Shown: one piece after another, positions 16,099 through 22,420 of the stretch
Position numbering within the stretch: position 1 is the stretch's first letter
Layout: each line of letters opens with the position of its first letter
Assembly: GCA_002840715.1 (NCBI GenBank)
Contig: PHBW01000029.1
Location: 1-50,507, forward strand
DNA length: 50,507 nucleotides
Source of the DNA: Chloroflexi bacterium HGW-Chloroflexi-4
GTDB taxonomy: Bacteria; Chloroflexota; Anaerolineae; Anaerolineales; Anaerolineaceae
Reading direction: 5' to 3'
Position numbers and translations under genes: made by a program
The notes under the pieces: model-generated
Databases searched by the model: none
Told to the model about the DNA's origin: nothing
What the model saw: only the letters and a program-made list of their open reading frames with translations

Positions 16099-16128
16099 AT
16101 TATATCAGGAGTGAGTATCCTTGGGCAA
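16099..16128 (-). promoter_or_regulatory. Promoter of the pheST leader
   Basis: On the minus strand TTGCCC (complement of 16123-16128), 18 bases, TATAAT (complement of 16099-16104). Transcription should begin near 16092, at the 5' end of the T-box stem I. Confidence 0.72.
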
Positions 16129-16153
16129 GTTGTCAAGTAGAAAAAACCAAAAA

Positions 16154-17221
16154 TTAAGGTTCTTTTCTAATAAGAAACCCATCGAGTATTACATCTTGGG
16201 TATCTGGAAATATTTGTTTTACATCAAAGTCAATGGGTTTATGATGATTGTAAATAAAATCGTTGACTAAGTAACGTCTTTTATCTTCCGATCCATGAAT
16301 CGCCTTAAAAATCAGAAACCCATCAACAGATTTTAAGAGTTGAATAAAGTGTTCATCTTTTTTGTTCCATAGCAATTGGATATAAAAAGAGTAAGAAAAT
16401 TCTAAAGGGTTCTCAAGAAAAATTGCAAAAAAATGTAATTTGTTATCCTGTTCTAACCAAGTAAATTTTTCTATTTTTTCTGTCATTTCATTAATGAATC
16501 TTTGATCATTCAAAGCGACTAACTCCCTTGAAGTACTTCCATAAGAGGAAGTGATCGGAAGGTTTTTTGAACTTTTTGTGAATGATATTTCAATTTGATT
16601 TGGTAAAAACAAAATTTCTGATGAGTTTTTTGGAAAGTTAGAAAGCCACTTATCTAAGAAATCGAAAACAATAGTCTGAAGTTCGCCTTTTTCAATTTCA
16701 TTGTATTTTGTAAAATGGTTAAATCCTGAAACACTAAAGCCTAGCCAAAACTCAGATTTATAGTTTGTTAATATATTTTCGATAACATTTTGAATTCTAT
16801 CTGCAAAGGCATCATTCCCTTGCGTGATAAATGTTTTGGCTTCAATAATTATATTAAATTCCTTTGATAAAAATTCAAAATCAGGGTTATAGCGTGCCCC
16901 CGTTTTGAGTTTTGGCTCTGGAGTTACTTCTCCATACTTCTTTAACCAATCATAAAGTAAAAAATGAAACCAAAATGGCCGAAATTTACTTTCTTCATAA
17001 GAACGAATTCCATCAAGCCATTGATTAAATCGAGTTTTTCCAAATTTTTCTGATAATTCAATCCACGACTCTTCAATTAACAATTTTTCAGATTGAAGGT
17101 GTTCTTTAGTAATTAAGTGAAAGACACTAGGTTGTTCGTTTGCCGGTAAACACGAAAATAATTGGTTTGTTTTTTGAATATATGAATTGCTGAAAACAAA
17201 GCTTTCTTTTCCCGTCCGCAT
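16154..17221 (-). CDS. Hypothetical protein with PD-(D/E)XK nuclease-like motif
   Basis: A 355-residue protein that I do not recognise as a named family. It has no signal peptide or membrane segment and is rich in Phe, Asn, Lys and Glu, reflecting AT-rich DNA unlike its GC-rich neighbours. Around residues 108-132, GARYNPDFEFLSKEF then NIIIEAKTF gives Asp followed by Glu-x-Lys on a hydrophobic strand, the pattern of PD-(D/E)XK nucleases including restriction endonucleases. The rest is predicted mixed alpha/beta with several aromatic clusters. It lies 46 bases after the small gene at 17268 on the same strand, with which it probably forms a two-gene acquired unit. A defence role is an inference from motif and context only. 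Confidence 0.6.
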   Translation of the reverse strand: MRTGKESFVFSNSYIQKTNQLFSCLPANEQPSVFHLITKEHLQSEKLLIEESWIELSEKFGKTRFNQWLDGIRSYEESKFRPFWFHFLLYDWLKKYGEVTPEPKLKTGARYNPDFEFLSKEFNIIIEAKTFITQGNDAFADRIQNVIENILTNYKSEFWLGFSVSGFNHFTKYNEIEKGELQTIVFDFLDKWLSNFPKNSSEILFLPNQIEISFTKSSKNLPITSSYGSTSRELVALNDQRFINEMTEKIEKFTWLEQDNKLHFFAIFLENPLEFSYSFYIQLLWNKKDEHFIQLLKSVDGFLIFKAIHGSEDKRRYLVNDFIYNHHKPIDFDVKQIFPDTQDVILDGFLIRKEP

Positions 17222-17267
17222 CTCTTGTCTCGTCTTTTCCTTAAATTATTAATGACACATTTATTTT

Positions 17268-17477
17268 TTAATTGATTATCCTAAAATGTTTTAAAGCTGC
17301 TTGAATTGGTTCGAATCGATTTTCCGGGCAAGGTTTCATGCGTTTTTCATTAATTCGATTATGAGCTCTTCGAACAGACAATCCAGAAATTTCTTTAACA
17401 TGAGCTATCCAACAAGTTTTTGGTACAAATCCGTATTTTTCTTTTACCCACTTTTGAATTTCTATATATGTCGCCAT
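17268..17477 (-). CDS. Small conserved protein (KTCWIAHVKE family)
   Basis: A 69-residue protein beginning MATYIEIQKWVKEKYG, with the ATG at 17477 preceded by a strong GGAGG site 4 bases away; the reading from 17489 is less likely. From memory the pattern VPKTCWIAHVKE, RRAHNRI and PCPEN...EPIQAALKHF matches a small family found in scattered bacteria, often near DNA-modification or restriction genes. Its function is not established to my knowledge, and I could not check database matches. It is AT-rich and directly upstream of the nuclease-like gene, probably its operon partner. Confidence 0.65.
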   Translation of the reverse strand: MATYIEIQKWVKEKYGFVPKTCWIAHVKEISGLSVRRAHNRINEKRMKPCPENRFEPIQAALKHFRIIN

Positions 17478-17627
17478 ATTACCTCCCATATTGACAATTA
17501 TCGGTTCTAAGTTTGTTCCATTTCTCCAATAATAATTTGTGTGAATCTAACTCCCATTCAAAATTATAGACTTTTAACTTATCGTGTCAATTAGCCATTC
17601 ACTCTATTAATTCAGAATGAGGGTCAG

Positions 17628-17754
17628 GTAGGGGCGTACCGCGTAAGCCCTTGTTTACAACAATCCATGCAGCGTCCAAATTCCTGATAATCCCATCATC
17701 AGGCGGACAACGCACGCACCCAAGGGTGTGCATAAAACGCGACCGTGTCCCTAC
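17628..17754. repeat. Possible miniature element with imperfect terminal inverted repeats
   Basis: The 437-base gap between the AT-rich island and padR contains no supported gene. Within it GTAGGGGC (17628-17635) and the inverted end GTCCCTAC (17747-17754) can pair, with nearby CGCG continuing the match imperfectly. An internal GCACCC/GGTGTGC hairpin lies near 17715-17731. The rest of the gap, to the padR promoter, shows nothing else I can name. Confidence 0.4.
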
Positions 17755-17859
17755 TTTGGCTATCTAATATCGTTTGAAAAGATTTTCTCTGCGACCTCCG
17801 CGGCCGCGAGATGATTTTCCGAGCGGCCTGCGTGAGACAGGTTTTAACCATTAATTTCC

Positions 17860-17888
17860 TTGACGCCCTCCCTTTAATATGTTATTAA
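17860..17888 (+). promoter_or_regulatory. Promoter of padR
   Basis: TTGACG (17860-17865), 17 bases, TATTAA (17883-17888). The -10 box lies inside the palindrome at 17877-17896. Confidence 0.65.
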
Positions 17889-17896
17889 TAACATAT
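17877..17896. promoter_or_regulatory. Perfect 20-base palindrome, probable PadR operator
   Basis: ATATGTTATTAATAACATAT is fully self-complementary and overlaps the predicted -10 box of the padR gene, 30 bases before its start codon. PadR repressors commonly autoregulate through AT-rich inverted repeats at this position. Confidence 0.7.
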
Positions 17897-17926
17897 GTAC
17901 AACATAACCTACTCAAAGGCGCGCAC

Positions 17927-18472
17927 ATGGATCTTTCCTCCACCATCCTCGGACTTCTGAGCTGGAAACCCCTCTCAGGCTACGACCTCAAGGGCATCAT
18001 CTCTGAATCGGACCTTTTCTACTGGTCTGGCAACAACAACCAGATCTACAAGATCCTGCTTGAACTGCAGCAGGCAGGCCTGGTCACCTTTGAAGTGCAT
18101 GAGCAGGAGAGCCTGCCCGCCAAGAAGATCTACTCCATCACCGCGGCCGGGCGCGCCCAACTGCGCCAGGCGCTGCTTGAATCGCCCGAACCCCCAGAGC
18201 TGCACAAGGTCTTCCTCATCCAGCTCGCCTGGGCCGAGAGCCTCACGGATGACGAGGTGCTAAAGCTGCTCAAATCTTACGAGGCCGAGATCATTTCGCG
18301 CCTTGAACTCCACCGCGGAAGGGCGCTGCGTGCCGATCAGAATCCCAAACGGTCTCCGCGTGAAACCTACCTCTGGCGCCGCATCAACGACAACTTTATC
18401 GAAGCCTGTCAAACCGAACTTGAATGGATCGGCGAAACCTACCGCACCATCCAGGAAGGTTCATACCACTAA
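17927..18472 (+). CDS. PadR-family transcriptional regulator
   Basis: A dimeric winged-helix repressor of 181 residues. The N-terminal domain begins MDLSSTILGLLSWKPLSGYDLKGII and continues QIYKILLELQQAGLVTFEV and KKIYSITAAGRAQLRQAL, the standard PadR pattern. A C-terminal helical domain (about residues 90-180, PadR C-terminal type) is probably for dimerisation and ligand binding. The ATG at 17927 matches the family start; the longer frame from 17879 begins inside the operator. It is followed after 58 bases by the EF-Ts-like gene, so the two are probably one operon under its autoregulation. Confidence 0.92.
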   Translation: MDLSSTILGLLSWKPLSGYDLKGIISESDLFYWSGNNNQIYKILLELQQAGLVTFEVHEQESLPAKKIYSITAAGRAQLRQALLESPEPPELHKVFLIQLAWAESLTDDEVLKLLKSYEAEIISRLELHRGRALRADQNPKRSPRETYLWRRINDNFIEACQTELEWIGETYRTIQEGSYH

Positions 18473-18530
18473 ATCAAATCATGCCGCCGCCGAAAATCAC
18501 GGCGCAGGAATTCATCACAAGGGTAAACTC

Positions 18531-18986
18531 ATGCAAACGACATCCGAAACAACGCACGGCCATATCGAACTCTACTCCCACGCGGGCGGACGCATCGGCG
18601 TCATGGTCGAACTTAACACCGAAACCGAAGAGGGCGCGGTGTCAGCCGCTTTCCGCAAATTCGCCCACGAGATCGCGCTGCAGGTCACTGCAGCCGACCT
18701 GCGCTTTGTTTCCGACGCGGATCTCACCTGCGGGGTGCTCAGCGGTCTGGCCGCAGAAACCGCCGAAGCAGCGCGAACGGCCGGCAAACCTCAGGTCATC
18801 ATCGACAAAATTGTGGAAGGCACACTCGAGAAATTTAAAAACCAGAACGTATTGCTGCGCCAGCCCTACATCCGCGACGAGAGCATCACCGTCGCCCAAC
18901 TGCAGCAGCAGGCCGTTGCCGAAATTGGCGAGAACATCACCATCCGCCGCTTTCTGCGCTGGGAGATCGTCCCCGAAGAGGAATAA
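18531..18986 (+). CDS. Truncated EF-Ts paralogue without UBA domain
   Basis: A 151-residue protein clearly homologous to the C-terminal three quarters of the EF-Ts encoded at 28225-28842: IELYSHAGGRIGVMVELN, FAHEIALQV, KIVEGTLEKFK, PYIRDESITVAQL and GENITIRRFLRW all align with it. It lacks the N-terminal UBA-like domain that docks EF-Ts on EF-Tu. It also lacks the Asp-Phe pair that enters the EF-Tu nucleotide site: canonical ESDFVGRS is replaced by ETEEGAVS. An AAGGG site 8 bases before the ATG and an intact frame argue against a pseudogene. It may bind EF-Tu without normal exchange activity. Its partner gene is the PadR regulator. Confidence 0.88.
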   Translation: MQTTSETTHGHIELYSHAGGRIGVMVELNTETEEGAVSAAFRKFAHEIALQVTAADLRFVSDADLTCGVLSGLAAETAEAARTAGKPQVIIDKIVEGTLEKFKNQNVLLRQPYIRDESITVAQLQQQAVAEIGENITIRRFLRWEIVPEEE

Positions 18987-19018
18987 TGATTGTGTAGGGG
19001 CAGGTCCATGACCTGCCC
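18982..19018. repeat. AATAATGAT-hairpin repeat, copy 1
   Basis: AATAATGAT (18982-18990), then TGTGTAG, then the perfect hairpin GGGCAGGTC-CAT-GACCTGCCC (18998-19018). It overlaps the stop of the EF-Ts-like gene and could end its transcript, though no T-run follows. A second copy is at 19219-19256. Confidence 0.75.
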
Positions 19019-19218
19019 ATGTAAACACCATCAAACGCTGTGTCTATAAATACAATACGTTGACCGTGCCGTCGCACGGCGCGCGGTCTTCCCTGGTACT
19101 TGCTGCCACAAAGTCCCGATGTTCTTCGGGAGTGCAAGTGTGCGCACCCGAGCAGATCTTGCGAGAAGTGTGCTGTGCCCACGGAAACGACATAAACCAC
19201 CCGCATCCATGAACCTTA

Positions 19219-19256
19219 AATAATGATCCTGTACGGGCACGGTGCGCCGTGCCCGT
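19219..19256. repeat. AATAATGAT-hairpin repeat, copy 2
   Basis: AATAATGAT (19219-19227), CCTGT, then the perfect hairpin ACGGGCACGG-TGCG-CCGTGCCCGT (19233-19256). Same orientation as copy 1. The stem sequence differs from copy 1, but pairing is kept in both. Between the copies are CCGTGC/GCACGG and CCCGA/TCGGG short stems and no supported gene. Confidence 0.75.
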
Positions 19257-19291
19257 CATTATGCCAAAAAATCAATTGTAAATAATCCCCC

Positions 19292-19320
19292 TTGACAAAA
19301 TAGAACTAATATTCTATTAT
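19292..19320 (+). promoter_or_regulatory. Strong promoter with SOS-box-like operator, no evident gene
   Basis: TTGACA (19292-19297), 17 bases, TATTAT (19315-19320). The spacer contains GAACTAATATTC (19303-19314), one base from the GAAC-N4-GTTC type of LexA box. No supported open reading frame follows for over 400 bases; the transcript would enter the heptamer array at 19359 and the hairpins after it, so it may make a small RNA or the leader of the GNAT gene. Confidence 0.55.
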
Positions 19321-19358
19321 AAATTCCACAAATCGGGATTTCCAATATTTATCGGTGA

Positions 19359-19407
19359 TTACTCATTACTCATTACTCATTACTCATTACTCATTACTCA
19401 TTACTCA
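19359..19407. repeat. Heptamer array H (TTACTCA)7
   Basis: Seven perfect tandem copies of TTACTCA. A hairpin starts at its last base: ATTCGTT plus TTTGTTT (19407-19423) pairs with AAACAAA plus AACGAAT (19438-19451), with a 3-base bulge. A second small inverted repeat GATTCGT/ACGAATC lies at about 19490-19512. Farther on, 19693-19727 again has five 7-base units ending mostly in ATT (CCTAATC, CCTAATT and so on). No supported gene lies in 19257-19745. Confidence 0.93.
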
Positions 19408-19745
19408 TTCGTTTTCTTTGTTTTTGATTTATTTCTGAAACAAAAACGAATCAATATTCACCCTTTTTGAGATGCAATTCTCCCCAATTAACGATTCGTA
19501 CATAAGAACGAATCAGAAACGAAAAAACAAAAACCTGCACACAGTCATCATGAAAAACAAAACCCGCATTCCAATTGAAAAACAAAGTCGAATTGATTTT
19601 TATTGTTTTAATTAAATCGACTGCGAGTATAATCGTCTCATTCAGCTTATTCAAAGGATCCTCCAATGGTTCTGTAAACCTTTCAACTACGCCCTAATCC
19701 CTAATTACAATTCCCTCATTACTGATTTTCCCGAAAGGATACCCC

Positions 19746-20672
19746 ATGAAAGCGGATTCTTTATCTTTTAACATCCAACATCCCTCCCCTGAAGACCTCG
19801 AGCAGGTCTTCAACTTCATGATCGAGTCTGACATCGCCGAGTTTGGCGAACCGGATTCAGACAAAGATGATCTTGCCGATCAATGGTCCGAGGCGGATCT
19901 CGCCGCCGACGCCTGGATTGCCTCAAATGAAAACGGCGAGCTTACCGGCTATGCCCTGCTTTCCGACGAGTTCAACGGCCGACGCTACCTCGATTTCTAC
20001 CTGCATGCCGTCCGTTCGCCTCAGGGGTTGGCCGAAGCGCTTCTCGGGCAGGCGGTTGAAAGATTCATCGCCCTTGTAAAATCGGGCGCCAGCGCACCGG
20101 ATTGCATCCTCACCGCCTATGCCAACGGCTTAAACCCCGGCATGCGCTCAGCCTATGAATCTTGCGGTTTTGCAATCGAAAAGTATCACTACCGCATGCA
20201 GATGGATTTCACCGCGCCCCATCCTGCACCGGAATGGCCTGCCGGCTTCACCCTGGCACCGATCACCCCTGCCGACGAGCATCCGCTGCACGATCTTATC
20301 ATGGAGGCTTTTGACTGGCAGGGCGTTCAGCCGCTCTCTTTTGAAGATTGGTACAAGCAGATCTTCCGCGGCGGCCGCTACGACCCCGAATTCTTCCTCA
20401 TGCTCAAAAAAGAAGATAAACTGGTGGGCGCCGCCATTTGCTACGATGAAGAAACCCGCATCTGGTTGAAAGAACTGGCTGTTTCCAAAGAGCTTCAGGG
20501 GCAGGGCATCGGCTCACTGCTCTTGAAACAGGTCTTTGCCCTGGCCGGGCAGCGGAATATCCCAACTGTGTCGCTGGGGGTGGTCTCGCTCAACCCCAAG
20601 GCCGTGGAGTTTTACGAGCGCAGCGGCATGAACCGCACCCGCGAGTTCGTTCAGTACCATCGTAAAGCTTGA
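19746..20672 (+). CDS. Tandem GNAT acetyltransferase
   Basis: A cytoplasmic protein of 308 residues with two GNAT folds, like mycothiol synthase-type acetyltransferases. The N-terminal half (about 8-155) is degenerate, ending GMRSAYESCGFAIEKYHYRM. The C-terminal half (about 165-308) has a good acetyl-CoA site, LAVSKELQGQGIGSLLLKQVF, and the terminal NPKAVEFYERSGMNRTREFVQYHR. An AAAGGAT site precedes the ATG. It is a single gene after repeat-rich DNA. The substrate is unknown; there is no evidence it acts on beta-lysine despite the aminomutase 10 kb away. Confidence 0.88.
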   Translation: MKADSLSFNIQHPSPEDLEQVFNFMIESDIAEFGEPDSDKDDLADQWSEADLAADAWIASNENGELTGYALLSDEFNGRRYLDFYLHAVRSPQGLAEALLGQAVERFIALVKSGASAPDCILTAYANGLNPGMRSAYESCGFAIEKYHYRMQMDFTAPHPAPEWPAGFTLAPITPADEHPLHDLIMEAFDWQGVQPLSFEDWYKQIFRGGRYDPEFFLMLKKEDKLVGAAICYDEETRIWLKELAVSKELQGQGIGSLLLKQVFALAGQRNIPTVSLGVVSLNPKAVEFYERSGMNRTREFVQYHRKA

Positions 20673-20789
20673 TTTGTTTTCTGACCGCTCGATTGAGCGG
20701 TCAGATTGTAAAATGCAACAAAAATATTCGTCTCTACGTATAATAATTGGCTTTTTGCCGTCATCATTCTATTTTAGGGATTCAATAAA

Positions 20790-22346
20790 ATGAAAAAGTC
20801 GCTTTCCATTTACTCAGCCAACCTGCTTTACCTGGTGACCATGCTGCTTGTCATCCTCGTTGGCTCCACCGTCCAGATGCTTCATCTCTCTTGGGGATTG
20901 ATCGCCACTGAAGTCGTGTTGATCGCCCTGCCGGCCATCCTCTTTTTACGCAGCAAAAAGATTCCGCTGAAGGAGGGCTTGCGGCTCAACCGCATTAGCC
21001 TGCCTGTTGCCGTCATCAGTCTGCTGCTGGGTGTGTTTACCTACCTTTTCAGCGTCTTGATTGAATTGGTCATGGCCAATCTCACTGGTTTGCCTTCTGT
21101 AGATTTGGGAAAAAGCGCCATGCCGCAGAGTACGCTTCAATATCTGCTTTACTTTGTGGCCATTGCCATATCCGCCCCCATCTGTGAAGAGTTGCTCTTC
21201 CGCGGCGCCATCCAGAGTTCATACGAGCAGCGCAAATCCACCTTGTTTGCCATCGTTGTTCCTGCTCTGATGTTTGCCTTCTACCACTTCCGTCTTTCGG
21301 GTCTGCCCGGGCTGCTGCCGGTGGCTTTCCTGATCGGTTACGTCGCTTGGCGTTCACGCTCCGTCTTCAGCACCATGCTGGTGCATTTTGGCATGAATGG
21401 CTTTGCCGCCACGATTACCATCCTGGCGCTAAGCGGCAGCAAATTTCCCGCCACCTTGATGAGCAATTACTGGATCCTTGGGGGAGGACTAGCCGTCACG
21501 CTTGTGCTGCTTTTCATCTTCATCCGCTTACAGCCCAAACCCGAGGCCGGCGAACCTGTTGAAGAAGCCCCTGCCGGTTGGTTGAAGAAATACTGGGCAT
21601 TGGTGGTGGCAGCAATTCTATACGTCGGTATTGTGGTCGCTACCTTGGTGGCTCAACTTTCGGGTGCCACTGCCGTTACCGATCTCACTTTTGATCCTGT
21701 CAAGCTTGCAGAACCGGTTGAAAGCCGTTATCAGGCGGTCAACCGAGCCGGTGACGTGGTTGGTGAAATGATCTGCCTTGTTTCGCCTGCTGGCGAGACC
21801 GTCAGCCTGACTTGTGAGAGTGAAATTGAAGCCTTCGAAGTAAAAATTGACAACAGCACCTGGATAGATGAAGGTCATACTGCCAAATTGTCAGCCACCT
21901 GGAATTCTGCATTTGACCTTGAAGAATATGCATTTGAAATGACCACAATGAATGGCTCCATGTTTTCCAATCTAGTTAAAGATGGAAATTTGGTCACAAC
22001 AATTGTGGTCGAAGAAAAATCAACCGTTCTGCCTGAAAAGTTTCTGACTGAATTTGAATGGGCCTGGAGAATTTCAAATCTCAACAATTCTGAGGGACTG
22101 TTTTACAAAATGCTTTATGTCTATCCTTCTCGTTGGGATAACGAAGCGCAAAAGAATGTCACACTAGTTAAGGATGAGGTCATCCACATTGCCGGAGAAG
22201 AAACCCTCACCCTGCCTGCCGGTGAATTCAAGACTGTAAAAGTTACCCTCGGCAGCCAGGCCGCCTGGTATGCTCTGGAGGATGCCAGCGCGCCCCGTCC
22301 AGTCAAGTTTGACGACGGCATGCTCATCTATTCTTTGATGAAGTAA
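20790..22346 (+). CDS. CPBP (CAAX/Abi) membrane protease with C-terminal extracellular domain
   Basis: A 518-residue integral membrane protein. The first about 250 residues hold roughly eight hydrophobic segments and the CPBP glutamic protease motifs: EELLFRGAIQSS (EExxxR), FAFYHFR (FxxxH) and LVHFGMNGFA (HxxxN). A further membrane segment (about 270-290) leads to a soluble beta-rich domain (about 300-518) with ESRYQAVNRAGDVVGEM and ETLTLPAGEFKTVKVTL, resembling DUF3108-type domains. Such fusions suggest processing or maintenance at the cell surface, but the substrate is unknown. The gene stands alone and converges with the FAD oxidoreductase gene. Confidence 0.87.
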   Translation: MKKSLSIYSANLLYLVTMLLVILVGSTVQMLHLSWGLIATEVVLIALPAILFLRSKKIPLKEGLRLNRISLPVAVISLLLGVFTYLFSVLIELVMANLTGLPSVDLGKSAMPQSTLQYLLYFVAIAISAPICEELLFRGAIQSSYEQRKSTLFAIVVPALMFAFYHFRLSGLPGLLPVAFLIGYVAWRSRSVFSTMLVHFGMNGFAATITILALSGSKFPATLMSNYWILGGGLAVTLVLLFIFIRLQPKPEAGEPVEEAPAGWLKKYWALVVAAILYVGIVVATLVAQLSGATAVTDLTFDPVKLAEPVESRYQAVNRAGDVVGEMICLVSPAGETVSLTCESEIEAFEVKIDNSTWIDEGHTAKLSATWNSAFDLEEYAFEMTTMNGSMFSNLVKDGNLVTTIVVEEKSTVLPEKFLTEFEWAWRISNLNNSEGLFYKMLYVYPSRWDNEAQKNVTLVKDEVIHIAGEETLTLPAGEFKTVKVTLGSQAAWYALEDASAPRPVKFDDGMLIYSLMK

Positions 22347-22358
22347 GTTTTTAAAATA

Positions 22359-22408
22359 GTAATGAGTAATCAGCAATGAAGTTATCCTCATAACTGCTTA
22401 CTCATTAC
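22359..22408. repeat. Heptamer-armed hairpin with unequal arms
   Basis: GTAATGAGTAA (22359-22369) pairs with TTACTCATTAC (22398-22408), and AGTTAT-CCTC-ATAACT (22380-22395) forms the inner stem. The left arm reads as three 7-base units (GTAATGA, GTAATCA, GCAATGA) and the right arm as two, so the arms differ by one unit. It lies in the 74-base gap between convergent genes. Confidence 0.8.
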
Positions 22409-22420
22409 AGAACCTAATTC

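Noticed and set aside
18481..18530. An ATG at 18481 with an ITAQEF-like sequence could be the missing UBA domain of the EF-Ts paralogue.
   Set aside because: It is in a different frame from the EF-Ts-like gene, leaves room for only about 17 residues and lacks the GAG-D-KAL signature.
19451..19666. A 71-codon minus-strand open frame in the repeat-rich gap.
   Set aside because: It covers hairpins and AT-rich repeats, has no clear ribosome binding site and no recognisable family.
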